64,000 bases of DNA, taken from assembly GCA_963377175.1 (NCBI GenBank), contig CAUJNA010000535.1, positions 400,001 to 464,000 on the forward strand. Reading direction: 5' to 3'. The notes below the pieces were generated by a model. That model had not been told where the DNA came from. It saw nothing but the letters and a program-made list of their open reading frames with translations, and searched no databases. This DNA comes from Effrenium voratum (Eukaryota; Sar; Dinophyceae; Suessiales; Symbiodiniaceae). A program made the translations under genes and the position numbers. Positions 20,451 to 29,061 of this stretch are shown one piece after another (within the stretch, counting starts at the first letter, position 1; each line of letters opens with the position of its first letter).

Positions 20451-21110
20451 ATGATTAATAATAAAAAGTTAATTTATGAAATGAAGCATGGGAAAATTAA
20501 ACATTATCAACCTTATAAGAAAACAACTAAAATAACTAATGTTATGAAACAAACTGACAAAATATTAAATAGTTATTATCCTAATTCAAATTTAACTGAT
20601 GCACAAGGGTTGAGTAGAGCATATGGCAATGGAAAAGGTTTTTATATTGATGGTGATAAAATGTATGTAGCAGGAACATTTGGGAAAGGAACGTTTGGAG
20701 GTGCTGTTAATGACATTCTGGCAGATGTAGGACTTCCCTTTAAAATGACTAAATATTCACAACGATATAAAGACACATCAACAGCATTGGATGAAAACAA
20801 TGAAGTTAAACATCTTATAACACATAGTCTCGGTTCAAGTGTAGGGGCACAGATAACAAAAGATTACCCTGAAAGAGAATTAACTTTAACCACTTATGGA
20901 GCGCCGTTTATATCGCGAAGGTCTAAAATTACCGATGATTATATTAATTTTAGAAGTATCTTAGACCCTGTCAGTATTGCTGACCGTGGCGCTATAACTG
21001 TTTATACTGGTTCATTAAATCCATTTACTAACCACGATTACATAACTGGATATGGAGACACGGGTCGTGATGTTTCAAGAAGTGTTGACCCGGTAACGGA
21101 GATAATATAG
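20451..21110 (+). CDS. Class-3-lipase-like alpha/beta hydrolase
   Basis: 219 residues. The nucleophile elbow reads LITHSLGSSVGAQ with S126. It is followed by LTLTTYGAP (beta strand and turn typical of lipase_3), an acidic residue D172 in RSILDPVS and a histidine H195 in TNHDYITGY, giving an in-order Ser-Asp-His triad. The N-terminal ~50 residues are basic, and the segment GTFGKGTFGGAVND may form a Gly-rich loop. It would hydrolyse an ester, probably a membrane lipid, during entry or release; that role is inferred. Lipase-like genes occur sporadically in Polinton-like viruses. No signal peptide or membrane segment is visible. Confidence 0.8.
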   Translation: MINNKKLIYEMKHGKIKHYQPYKKTTKITNVMKQTDKILNSYYPNSNLTDAQGLSRAYGNGKGFYIDGDKMYVAGTFGKGTFGGAVNDILADVGLPFKMTKYSQRYKDTSTALDENNEVKHLITHSLGSSVGAQITKDYPERELTLTTYGAPFISRRSKITDDYINFRSILDPVSIADRGAITVYTGSLNPFTNHDYITGYGDTGRDVSRSVDPVTEII

Positions 21111-21150
21111 TTAAATAAGTACTTAAATATATAACTATATAATATTATAT

Positions 21151-21447
21151 ATGAATAATCAGTTAAATGAAAACTTGACAGAAATTGAAACAACACATAC
21201 ACCATTAACAATTGAACAAAGATTAATGGATTTATATAGAGATAATAAGCGAACATATGTAAAATGCCAATGTGGATGTTATATATTTAGAGGTTTTGAA
21301 TATTCCAACTGTTATAATTGTATCTTGTTTAAAGCAAAAGTCGCAAATAATAAGTTTTTGTTATTAAATGACAACAACAGATGTAATCACACTCAATCAG
21401 ACATTGACAATATAGTAAAAAGAAAAAACATAAATTTATTATCATAA
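21151..21447 (+). CDS. Small CxCGC zinc protein
   Basis: 98 residues. The pattern CxCGC (KCQCGCYIF) is followed by further cysteines, then CNHTQSDIDNIV near the C-terminus. The protein at 29466-29774 has the same CxCGC start and CGHTQKDLDNIV end, so the two are paralogues on different arms. The cysteine/histidine spacing suggests a zinc ribbon. Function unknown. Confidence 0.72.
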   Translation: MNNQLNENLTEIETTHTPLTIEQRLMDLYRDNKRTYVKCQCGCYIFRGFEYSNCYNCILFKAKVANNKFLLLNDNNRCNHTQSDIDNIVKRKNINLLS

Positions 21448-21455
21448 TAATATTA

Positions 21456-21677
21456 ATGATACAACATAAGAAATATGACAATGAAACAACGGATGATATG
21501 ATTAAGAATGAAAATAAAAAGTATAAGAAAAGTACATATGAAGAAATTAGAGAATTAGTAATGGAGAAAGAAAAAGGGAATAATCCAGTTGAAGATAAGA
21601 TTAAGAAAAAGAAAATGAAAATATTTAAAAATAATAACTCTAATCAAAAGGATTACACTAAATTATTCAATTTGTAA
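21456..21677 (+). CDS. Small Lys-rich protein
   Basis: 73 residues, about a third Lys/Asn, with no domain. It begins 9 nt after the preceding stop and ends at the start of the repeat array upstream of the capsid gene. Its highly charged, low-complexity content means coding status rests mainly on position. Confidence 0.5.
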   Translation: MIQHKKYDNETTDDMIKNENKKYKKSTYEEIRELVMEKEKGNNPVEDKIKKKKMKIFKNNNSNQKDYTKLFNL

Positions 21678-21850
21678 AAAATGTATTTTTTAGAAATTAA
21701 TGAAATTACAATTTCATCAATTTGTAAAACATATATAAAATATGTTTTAGAAATTAATGAAATTACAATTTCATCAATTTGTAAATCATAATTATTAATT
21801 ATGTTTTAGAAATTAATAAATGTATAAATTTATCAATTTAGTTTAGTTTA
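21668..21850. repeat. Tandem ~57-bp repeat upstream of the capsid gene
   Basis: Two near-identical copies (about 21688-21744 and 21745-21802) and a degenerate third (21804-21850) share TTTTAGAAATTAATGAAATT and ATTTCATCAATTTGTAAA. Each full copy contains the near-palindrome ATGAAATTACAATTTCAT. The array ends about 30 bp before the capsid ATG and could be an enhancer-like or packaging element. Confidence 0.85.
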
Positions 21851-21857
21851 AATTATT

Positions 21858-21880
21858 TCTAAATTAAATTATATATAGCA
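21858..21880 (+). promoter_or_regulatory. TCTA late-type promoter of the capsid gene
   Basis: TCTA at 21858-21861, followed by AAATTAAATTATATATAG and the ATG at 21881, 19 nt downstream. Confidence 0.6.
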
Positions 21881-23242
21881 ATGGAAACTTTTAGTGCTGA
21901 AGATATTCTAATTGACAACCTCTCATTCAAATTAAACAAAGGTGCAAGTTATATAAATGAGCGTCGTAGCGTTTCGTTCTTCCCGTCTGGTTCAAATATT
22001 TATAAACCTTCGTCTGGAAATCGTGTATTGAAAATCGCATTAAATGCAGAAGATAATAGTTGGTTAGACCCTCAATCGGTAATGGTGTTTTTCAATGTTT
22101 CGAACAAGGAAAATACAAGCAACAAACGGTTACGACCTCTATCTCCTGCTTACTGCTTTTTCAGAAGGGCAAGATTAATTGCCGGTAATCAACTTGTTGA
22201 AGACATTGACTACTACAATAGAAACCATCATATGATGAGTTGTTTGATGTCAAAAGGAGCAAGGGACAATGAAGACGCGCAAAGTTTTGGTTATAGATAC
22301 GATGACGATTTAACACAACGTTTTGCTGACCCTACAACTGGCACTATTGGAAAAACTTATAACGCTGAAACAATCCCAGGCTTTACGTCAGAAATGGTCG
22401 TCGGATTTAAACCGATGCTTGGTTTATTTAATCAGTTTAAGTATATTCCATTAAAAGCGTGTCCTCTCGTTTTAGAACTTGAACTTGTCAGTAATTTCAC
22501 AGATTGTATTGTTTCACCTGATATTTCCACTGATTTCCCCGCCGTTGAGAGTTCGCCTAACACACATCTAAGCACAAGCGGAGAATACGAACTTAATAAT
22601 TGCTTCCTTCAATGTGATGTAGTAAGTTTGGATAATGATTTACACAATCGTTACGTTTCACATTTACTTGATGGAAAAGAATTACCTATCACATATAATA
22701 CTTACATTTGTCAGTCTAATTCAGTTGTTGGTCAAGCAACAATAAACACTACTGTTGTTCGTTCTGTGTCGAAACTCACTGCCACATTTATCACCTTCTA
22801 TAAAGCAGATGCCACGGGAGGAGCAACTGAAGTTCATAAGGAATACAACAGGTTTTACCATCCATCGACAAGAACAACCTTTTCTACTCATGGAAACTAT
22901 AACCCTGACAATGACTTAGAATTTCAACTTCAATTAGGTTCAAAATTATTTCCTGAGTATCCTTGTAAAAGCTTAACGCAAGCTTTCTATTATTTGCGAA
23001 AGGCATTGAATTTACCTTTATTTCATCAACATCATTTATCTATTGAATTTAACCAGTATAAAACCGACAAGTTCATCTTTGCTATGAATATGGAGAAGGT
23101 TCCCGATAGTTCATATACTGGAATAAACACGAAAGCCGGGCAACAACTACTAATCCGTGTTAAACCTTCTGGAAGTATGGATGTAAGTTTTATGCCTGAC
23201 AATATATATAACGTTAGTATCAGAACAAATATTATCCATTAG
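21881..23242 (+). CDS. Major capsid protein, double jelly roll
   Basis: 453 residues. Family signals in order: N-terminal VSFFPSGSNIY; a strand-rich segment; RRARLIAGNQLVEDIDYY (95-112), the hallmark 'rarl-aggq-ied' region; FKYIPLKACPLVLELEL in the middle, typical of the end of the first barrel; and C-terminal IEFNQYKTDKFIFAMNME with YTGINTKAGQQLLIRVKP. It should form pseudo-hexameric trimers of an icosahedral capsid with the penton from 19477-20334, packaged by the ATPase at 27892-28647. It is full length and undamaged. A tandem repeat array and a TCTA promoter lie upstream, and a GIY-YIG gene is inserted just downstream. Confidence 0.92.
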   Translation: METFSAEDILIDNLSFKLNKGASYINERRSVSFFPSGSNIYKPSSGNRVLKIALNAEDNSWLDPQSVMVFFNVSNKENTSNKRLRPLSPAYCFFRRARLIAGNQLVEDIDYYNRNHHMMSCLMSKGARDNEDAQSFGYRYDDDLTQRFADPTTGTIGKTYNAETIPGFTSEMVVGFKPMLGLFNQFKYIPLKACPLVLELELVSNFTDCIVSPDISTDFPAVESSPNTHLSTSGEYELNNCFLQCDVVSLDNDLHNRYVSHLLDGKELPITYNTYICQSNSVVGQATINTTVVRSVSKLTATFITFYKADATGGATEVHKEYNRFYHPSTRTTFSTHGNYNPDNDLEFQLQLGSKLFPEYPCKSLTQAFYYLRKALNLPLFHQHHLSIEFNQYKTDKFIFAMNMEKVPDSSYTGINTKAGQQLLIRVKPSGSMDVSFMPDNIYNVSIRTNIIH

Positions 23243-23284
23243 AGACGCCGGAGTTCAGATTTTAGATTAAAAATAAGTAAAAAA

Positions 23285-23318
23285 GGTTTAAAGACATCCC
23301 GCTTTATGTTATTATATA
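23285..23318 (+). promoter_or_regulatory. Early-type promoter of the first GIY-YIG gene
   Basis: GGTTTAAAGACAT (23285-23297) followed by TTATTATATA and the ATG at 23319. It is a variant of the CTTAAAGAAAT core and is unlike the flanking late genes. Confidence 0.5.
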
Positions 23319-23894
23319 ATGGAGAACATATATGAAAATGGTAAAATATATGCTGTTAAAAATGACATCACGGATGACATATACATAGGTTCTACAATAG
23401 TTTCATTATGTAAAAGGATGGTTAAACACAGATGCGACGCGAAGATGAGACCAAATACAACATCATTAAGTAGAAAAATGAGTGAAATAGGTATAGAACA
23501 TTTTTACATAGAACTCGTGGAAGATTACCCGTGTAAAAATAAAGAACATCTCAACAAAAGAGAAGGAGAGCTGATAAGAGAACTTGCAACAATCAATAAA
23601 CGAGTTGAACAAAGAACGCCAACTGAAATTGCAGAACAAAGAAGAGAATACAGAGAAAAACACCACGACCACTTTTTAGAATGTAGGAGGGAATGGGCTG
23701 AAAAGAACCGTGAGAAACTGCGAGAGCAAAACAGAGCACAGAAAGCAAAAGATAAAGATAAAATCTATGAAAGAGATAAAGCCTGGAAATCAACTAAAAT
23801 TGAATGTCCGTGTGGTGGTAAATATACAAATTCTCATAAAGCGGAACATCTAAAATGTAAAAAACATCAAGACTACATTAACAATAATAATTAA
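23319..23894 (+). CDS. GIY-YIG endonuclease with CxCG zinc finger
   Basis: 191 residues. The nuclease domain has GKIYAV (KIY 9-11), IYIGST (YIG 22-24), then R33 and H37, and an acidic KREGELIREL segment. A long charged linker (EQRREYREKHHDH and similar) leads to a C-terminal finger with C163, C165, H177 and H183. The second GIY-YIG gene (30832-31527) has the same architecture. Such proteins act as free-standing homing nucleases in phages and large DNA viruses. It sits between capsid and fibre with its own early-type promoter, so it looks like a mobile cassette placed between late genes. Confidence 0.88.
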   Translation: MENIYENGKIYAVKNDITDDIYIGSTIVSLCKRMVKHRCDAKMRPNTTSLSRKMSEIGIEHFYIELVEDYPCKNKEHLNKREGELIRELATINKRVEQRTPTEIAEQRREYREKHHDHFLECRREWAEKNREKLREQNRAQKAKDKDKIYERDKAWKSTKIECPCGGKYTNSHKAEHLKCKKHQDYINNNN

Positions 23895-23905
23895 TATAAT
23901 TAATT

Positions 23906-23927
23906 TCTACAATTAATTATATCGATT
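23906..23927 (+). promoter_or_regulatory. TCTA late-type promoter of the fibre gene
   Basis: TCTA at 23906-23909 in AT-rich DNA, 18 nt before the ATG at 23928. Confidence 0.55.
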
Positions 23928-26726
23928 ATGCCTTCAATAAATTTAACAAACTTTGAAAATGTTGTAGCACACACAATTAGCGAAATCAATTCTACAAGCG
24001 GGGTAACAAACATTAGAAACATATATGCTAATCAATCAGATATAATTGATTTACTCAACAATAAAGCAGACCAAGTAGATACTTACACAAAAGCACAGAT
24101 TGACGCTAATTTTTATGATATAACTCAATCATATAACAAAACAGAAGTTAATGTATTATCAAATAATATTAGTTCAAACACATTTTTAATAGGTAATCTG
24201 ACAGTAACTTCAAATACAAATTTTAATAATATTTCATCAAATACAAATTTAATAAGTAATTTAAATTCTACTATGTCAACTAATTTTAATAACATTAGTT
24301 CTAATTCTAACTTAATTAATACAAATATTAATAATATTTCATCTAATACTCATTTAATAGATAATTTGAATTCTACTATAACATCTAATTTTAATAATAT
24401 TTCTTCTAATACACATTTAATAAATAATTTGAATTCTACTATAACAAGTAATTTTAATAGCATTAGTTCTAATACTAATTTAATAACAGGATTAAATAGT
24501 ACAGTAAATTCAAATATTACTGCAATTTTAGAATTACAGAATGGTGGTTCATTTAATGAAGCAGATTATTATAATAAAATAACAACTAATAATTTATTAT
24601 CAAATAAGTTAAATACAACAATATTAAATAATACATTAATACATAATATAACAACTACTGCAACTTTCAAAATAGCAGAATTTGGAAATTATAATAATTT
24701 CTTTGAAATGTATAATAATTATTTTGATAGTTATGTTTATGGAAATTTAAGTGGAGCAACTATGTTTTTGAATCAAAGAGGTTTTGGAAATGTTGAAATT
24801 AATAATTCTTCAACTTTTCAAAATGATAAAATAATATTAAATCATAATACTACAATATTAAGTAATTTACAAGTATCAGGTTTATTTTCGTGTTCATCTA
24901 TTCTAGATATAGCAGGTTCAGACGCTAGATATGTTTTACAATCAGATGGATTAAGTGGATTAATAACAGGAAATACAAATACAATTAATTCAATAATTAC
25001 TATCAATAATTCACAGGACACATCATTAGGTCAAAAGTTAGATAAAATAGATACTAACGCTCAATCAGTAGCAGGTGCTATTAATTTTAGTGATAATACA
25101 ACTTTACACAGTAATTTAAATATGTTGACTACTGGTTCTATAATATGTAATAAGTTTAGTACTACATCGTCGCCTAATGTTGGATTGCAAATGACATTTC
25201 AAATGTTCAATCGTGAATTTAATATTAACAGAGATGGTAGAATGTGGATGAGTAGCGCAGGAGGTCAATGGGAAACTCAAATAGGAGATGCTAATGTTGG
25301 GCGTGTTTGGGTTAAGGATAGATTCGGTTTAGGTGCTGTTGGAGTTAATGGTTATGTTTTAAATTGTGCTGGACAAGCAAGATTTACTGATGCAGTTCAA
25401 TTTATGGGAACTGACAAAGCAATAAGTTTTAACAATGGTTCATATTTGAATTTTAATAATAATGGTTCAATACGAAGATATACTCCTGATGCTATAGAAG
25501 GTTTATATATGTCTCATGATGATTTTGTAGCCATTAGTGTTGGCGATGTTAGTAATGCTTCTAATCAATATATGATGTGTGATGGATTAGTTAATAAAAC
25601 AATTTTTAGTAAACCTATTGATGTTTTAGGAAACATTTATACGAATGCTGATGTTAATTGTGATAATATTAATATTGATACTGGTGGTAAATTAACAATT
25701 GATACTAACTGTGAATTATATAAATTCGTTAGCTCTTTTTCATCTTTTGATATGAGGAATACTGATGCTAATTCTTCAATCAGATTTATTTGTGGAGACC
25801 CCGCTGTTCAGTCTAACATAGTCGGGGCAGTTAATATTTCTACCGGATGGACTTTTAACACAAGCACTGTTGATGTTATGGGCAATTTATTTGCAGACGA
25901 TGTTTATATTAAAACCAATGGAGCATTAAGGAGTAATCATTTAGCACCTAATGGTGGTACATTGGTAACTGTTGATACTAACTTGGCCATTCAAAATGCT
26001 TATCTAGCAACTAATACCATACAATCTTTTGATTTAACAACGGTTTCATTTTTGAATAATATTTCAATGACAACAGGAACAGATATTTTAATGGGAACAA
26101 GTGAAATATCAACTTATTATGATGGAACTAATTTATCCACAATTGATGTAATATTCAGAACGTCAAACACGGCGTTCAGAGTTTCAGATAGTTCAACTAC
26201 ACCTTCAGTTTTATTATCTATTGATAAGACATTTGGAACAACAGTAAATACTGGAAGTTTTACAAATAATGCCTCATCAACTTTTAATGAAAATGTAACA
26301 GTTGCAGGAACGAAGAAATTGTTATGTAATACACTTGAACCATCAACAGGAACTAATATAGACTTAACAGCAACGACAGTAACCATTAATGGAACGTTTG
26401 TTGATTCATCTGATTCGCGGTTGAAATATGACATAGACAATGTCAAATCTAACTGTATGAATATTATTAAGAAATTTAAGCCAAAGAAGTTTAAGAGACA
26501 CGATAGAAATGACGGGGGTAAAACTCATATAGGATATATCGCAGATGAAGTATTAAAAGCAATTCCTAAAGAGTTTGAAAATATTGTATGTAAAGATAAA
26601 GAGTATTTAGGATTGAATTATTTAGTTTTACCCGTGTTGGTTCATAAAGCAGTATTAGAATTAAATGATAAAATAGATAAACTTGAAAAAGAAGTTAAGG
26701 AATTGAAAAAAGAAAAATCTAAATAA
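23928..26726 (+). CDS. Fibre/spike protein with C-terminal Peptidase_S74 chaperone
   Basis: 932 residues. The N-terminal ~70 residues are probably the capsid anchor. Residues ~75-200 hold five or more imperfect ~20-residue repeats of the type NFNNISSNTNLI, likely a trimeric shaft. The middle is beta-rich with Gly/Asn/Ser/Thr. The last 105 residues begin SDSRLKYDID (S828), continue with THIGYIADEV and an end segment containing LNYLVLPVLVHKAVLELN, and finish in a Lys/Glu coiled coil. This is the S74 intramolecular chaperone, which trimerises fibres and cuts itself off at the conserved Ser. Such fibres bind host glycans. The TCTA promoter indicates late expression. Confidence 0.9.
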   Translation: MPSINLTNFENVVAHTISEINSTSGVTNIRNIYANQSDIIDLLNNKADQVDTYTKAQIDANFYDITQSYNKTEVNVLSNNISSNTFLIGNLTVTSNTNFNNISSNTNLISNLNSTMSTNFNNISSNSNLINTNINNISSNTHLIDNLNSTITSNFNNISSNTHLINNLNSTITSNFNSISSNTNLITGLNSTVNSNITAILELQNGGSFNEADYYNKITTNNLLSNKLNTTILNNTLIHNITTTATFKIAEFGNYNNFFEMYNNYFDSYVYGNLSGATMFLNQRGFGNVEINNSSTFQNDKIILNHNTTILSNLQVSGLFSCSSILDIAGSDARYVLQSDGLSGLITGNTNTINSIITINNSQDTSLGQKLDKIDTNAQSVAGAINFSDNTTLHSNLNMLTTGSIICNKFSTTSSPNVGLQMTFQMFNREFNINRDGRMWMSSAGGQWETQIGDANVGRVWVKDRFGLGAVGVNGYVLNCAGQARFTDAVQFMGTDKAISFNNGSYLNFNNNGSIRRYTPDAIEGLYMSHDDFVAISVGDVSNASNQYMMCDGLVNKTIFSKPIDVLGNIYTNADVNCDNINIDTGGKLTIDTNCELYKFVSSFSSFDMRNTDANSSIRFICGDPAVQSNIVGAVNISTGWTFNTSTVDVMGNLFADDVYIKTNGALRSNHLAPNGGTLVTVDTNLAIQNAYLATNTIQSFDLTTVSFLNNISMTTGTDILMGTSEISTYYDGTNLSTIDVIFRTSNTAFRVSDSSTTPSVLLSIDKTFGTTVNTGSFTNNASSTFNENVTVAGTKKLLCNTLEPSTGTNIDLTATTVTINGTFVDSSDSRLKYDIDNVKSNCMNIIKKFKPKKFKRHDRNDGGKTHIGYIADEVLKAIPKEFENIVCKDKEYLGLNYLVLPVLVHKAVLELNDKIDKLEKEVKELKKEKSK

Positions 26727-26735
26727 TAATATATA
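26718..26735 (+). promoter_or_regulatory. TCTA late-type promoter inside the fibre gene end
   Basis: TCTA at 26718-26721 is part of the last codons of the fibre gene; the next ATG (26736) is 14 nt downstream. Confidence 0.5.
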
Positions 26736-26945
26736 ATGGGTATTGGTCAAAGCAAAAACGAAGAAAATAACAGTATGGAAGACATTAAGAATTTAAGAGT
26801 AGATGAAAAAACGAGAGCGGATACTTTAATAATAAAATCTATTCAAGAATGTGTAACGAGAATAGAAAAGTTAGAAAATCAAAAATCGGACAAACTATTA
26901 TATAAATTACCTGCGTTGAATTTATGCAACGCTTCATTGATTTAA
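26736..26945 (+). CDS. Small protein with N-myristoylation-type start
   Basis: 69 residues beginning MGIGQSKNEEN. Gly at position 2 and Ser at position 6 match the eukaryotic N-myristoyltransferase consensus. The rest is a charged helix with a short hydrophobic end (LYKLPALNLCNASLI). It starts 10 nt after the fibre stop with its own TCTA element. A lipid-anchored virion or membrane-targeting protein is a reasonable inference. Confidence 0.65.
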   Translation: MGIGQSKNEENNSMEDIKNLRVDEKTRADTLIIKSIQECVTRIEKLENQKSDKLLYKLPALNLCNASLI

Positions 26946-27025
26946 ATTAATAATATTAATATGATTCATTAACATTATTAATTAAAAAAATATGAATAAG
27001 ATTTACTAATAAAACTTTGTCTTTC

Positions 27026-27506
27026 TTAATTGATGACTTTAATAGTTATTTTTTTCACTTGTAATGAAATAAAATTAGCCACATTGTCCCTATACACTAA
27101 ATTAGTTTTATAAAGGTCTTTATTAAGAAAATAATAAATATCAAATAAATTATTTGATGTTAAAGTACGATTACGAAGATGATTAAAAAAAGTAAATGAG
27201 GTAGATGTAACAAATATATCATATTCAATTAATAATTTTAATGGTTTATGTTTTTGATGTAATTTATCTAACTCACTTAAGTTAAAAATATATGATATGC
27301 CGTTTTTGATAATATTTTTCATAATGATATTATCAATTTCAAAATACTGTGAATTCTTTAATTTGTAAGACTTATACACTGGTTTAAATTTACTAATATA
27401 ATTTTTAATAATATTATTATTTTTTTATTTTTAATAATCTAACATCACCTAAATTATAAGACAATACAAGGTTTTTAATTTCTATTGGTAAATCATAAAA
27501 TATCAT
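27026..27506 (-). CDS. F-box-like protein split by a homopolymer frameshift
   Basis: The long part (27026-27379, 117 residues) has no recognised fold. Upstream, an ATG at 27504-27506 opens a 29-residue frame starting MIFYDLPIEIKNLVLSY, which resembles the beginning of an F-box (LPxEIxxxVL). That frame stops at 27417-27419, next to a run of seven T (27420-27426), and the downstream frame is open from there. One extra or missing base would join them. This is either a broken gene or a sequencing error. F-box proteins recruit host SCF ubiquitin ligase; similarity here is short, so the call is tentative. Confidence 0.5.
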
Positions 27507-27569
27507 AATATATTTGAATATTTATTTTATTTTAAATGCTTTTTCAAATCTAACATATTTAGTTATTTT

Positions 27570-27872
27570 TTAATCATCTGGCACTCTTGTTGAACCACCA
27601 TCACTATAATTATCACTATCACTATCAGTATCATTTTCTATACGAATATGTTCTTCTAATTCTTTCCTCATTCTTTCTTCTTCCTTAAAAGTAATATGAC
27701 AATCACTTTCAATATGGTTAGTAGCATCCTTCATTAAAAAAGTTTCACCACATTCACACTCTACTAATTGTTGTAGTCTTTGCTTTCGGTATTCCTGAAT
27801 CTGTTTTGGTATATCGCTGCCGAAAAACCTTACTGGTTCTTCATATATTCTTTCTTGAAACATTTTTAACAT
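27570..27872 (-). CDS. Small acidic protein with CxCG zinc finger
   Basis: 100 residues. Residues ~38-60 contain VECECGETFLMKD followed by H and C at finger spacing. The C-terminus is Asp/Ser/Glu-rich (DTDSDSDNYSDGGS). The finger resembles those at the ends of the GIY-YIG proteins and in the 28699-28860 gene. It has a TCTA promoter and is immediately downstream of the ATPase gene on the same strand. Confidence 0.7.
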   Translation of the reverse strand: MLKMFQERIYEEPVRFFGSDIPKQIQEYRKQRLQQLVECECGETFLMKDATNHIESDCHITFKEEERMRKELEEHIRIENDTDSDSDNYSDGGSTRVPDD

Positions 27873-27890
27873 TCTATAATATATAATAGA
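27873..27890 (-). promoter_or_regulatory. TCTA late-type promoter
   Basis: Minus-strand TCTA at 27887-27890, 14 nt before the ATG at 27872. Confidence 0.5.
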
Positions 27891-27891
27891 T

Positions 27892-28647
27892 TTATTTTAT
27901 TTTAAAAGCTTTCTCAAATCTAACATAAAACATATTATTAACATCTTTGGAATTCATATTAACATAAAAGAAGGAGTAGGGCTTATCATCTACCGCTTTA
28001 TGATACATATTTAACAGTTGCTCTTTATCAACGATGGCGGAGTTTTCCTCAATGAATGACATTAACTCTGATACATTCTTTAACTTGAAGATATACAACG
28101 AACTAGAATTCAACCTAATGATTGGAGCAAGGACACGATATTTTTGAACACTTAAGCAAAAACTAATGGCGTCGTGTCTGCCTCTCGTTGCCAGTCCATG
28201 AAGTAACTTACTATATCTAACAAATTTAGGGTCGTCTGCAAAATCATCAACTATGATTAAAATTGAATGTAGTTTCTTCATCTTCTGTTCTTTCATATAA
28301 TGAATTATCTTTCTTTGTGTGTTAATTATTTCTTCCAGTTCTTCAGGTTGGTAGGTGTCATAATATAACTTTTCTTTTTCATCATCAACCTTCATATTAT
28401 CTTTTTGATATTTCTTGACTTCAACGAAGGTAGGGTCATTATGAACCGACGGGCTAAAAATGAATATACGGGCGAAGCAGTCCCTATAAACATTTAGGAT
28501 AAGGTTTTGAATTAAAACTGTTTTGCCACCCGTTGATGAAGCAACAACAATTGAGCGAAAAGGTAGTTTTGGTACATGTTCATATTTAGATTGTTTGAAA
28601 TCGTAATCAGTTATATTTATTGGTTTTATTATTGGAACATCAGACAT
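27892..28647 (-). CDS. A32-like (FtsK/HerA) genome-packaging ATPase
   Basis: 251 residues, standard for Polinton and virophage packaging ATPases. Walker A is ASSTGGKT (36-43), with Ala in place of the first Gly. Walker B is ILIIVDDFA (129-137) with D134 and D135. After it come a conserved RGRHDAISFCLSVQKY segment and a sensor-like ending. It pumps the genome into the preformed capsid, powered by ATP. It belongs with the capsid and penton genes and has a TCTA motif 23 nt upstream. Confidence 0.93.
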   Translation of the reverse strand: MSDVPIIKPINITDYDFKQSKYEHVPKLPFRSIVVASSTGGKTVLIQNLILNVYRDCFARIFIFSPSVHNDPTFVEVKKYQKDNMKVDDEKEKLYYDTYQPEELEEIINTQRKIIHYMKEQKMKKLHSILIIVDDFADDPKFVRYSKLLHGLATRGRHDAISFCLSVQKYRVLAPIIRLNSSSLYIFKLKNVSELMSFIEENSAIVDKEQLLNMYHKAVDDKPYSFFYVNMNSKDVNNMFYVRFEKAFKIK

Positions 28648-28674
28648 AATAAAATAATATTAAAGTTATTTAGA
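28648..28674 (-). promoter_or_regulatory. TCTA late-type promoter of the ATPase gene
   Basis: Minus-strand TCTA at 28671-28674, 23 nt before the ATG, the longest spacing in the set. Confidence 0.45.
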
Positions 28675-28698
28675 AAATATTTTATATTTATTATTTAT

Positions 28699-28860
28699 AT
28701 GGTCATTAACCATTGCAGTTGTGGTAAAACTTATGATGACAAATATTTATTTAAACATCTAAATTCAAAACATCATCAGAAAGTTGTGGAATATAGATGG
28801 AATAAAGACGATACAATGAAAAAACTTTATAAGAAAAGAAAGACAGAAATGAAAAAATAA
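28699..28860 (+). CDS. Single CxCG zinc finger mini-protein
   Basis: 53 residues from the ATG at 28699 (an earlier in-frame ATG at 28576 lies inside the divergent ATPase gene and is unlikely). The sequence has HCSCGKTYDD followed by H20 and HH25-26, the same finger type that ends both GIY-YIG proteins. A Lys-rich tail follows. It could be a stand-alone derivative of that finger. Confidence 0.6.
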   Translation: MVINHCSCGKTYDDKYLFKHLNSKHHQKVVEYRWNKDDTMKKLYKKRKTEMKK

Positions 28861-28878
28861 TTTATCTTATTATTTAAT

Positions 28879-29061
28879 ATGAAAAGGAGTTATACAGATT
28901 ATATTGATATAATAAATGAAGTACAACATATAGAAGATGTTGTTATAACTGATAATAGATTTAAGAAAGTATGCTATTTTGTTTTAGAATTAATTAAGTT
29001 TGTGATACAATATATTAAAAATATAAATATTAATATAGATGGGAAGAAAGAAAAAGAATAA
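28879..29061 (+). CDS. Small hydrophobic-tailed protein
   Basis: 60 residues. The C-terminal half (YFVLELIKFVIQYI) is hydrophobic and could be a membrane segment. It overlaps the start of the next gene by 23 nt in another frame. No family recognised; coding status is moderately supported by spacing only. Confidence 0.45.
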   Translation: MKRSYTDYIDIINEVQHIEDVVITDNRFKKVCYFVLELIKFVIQYIKNININIDGKKEKE

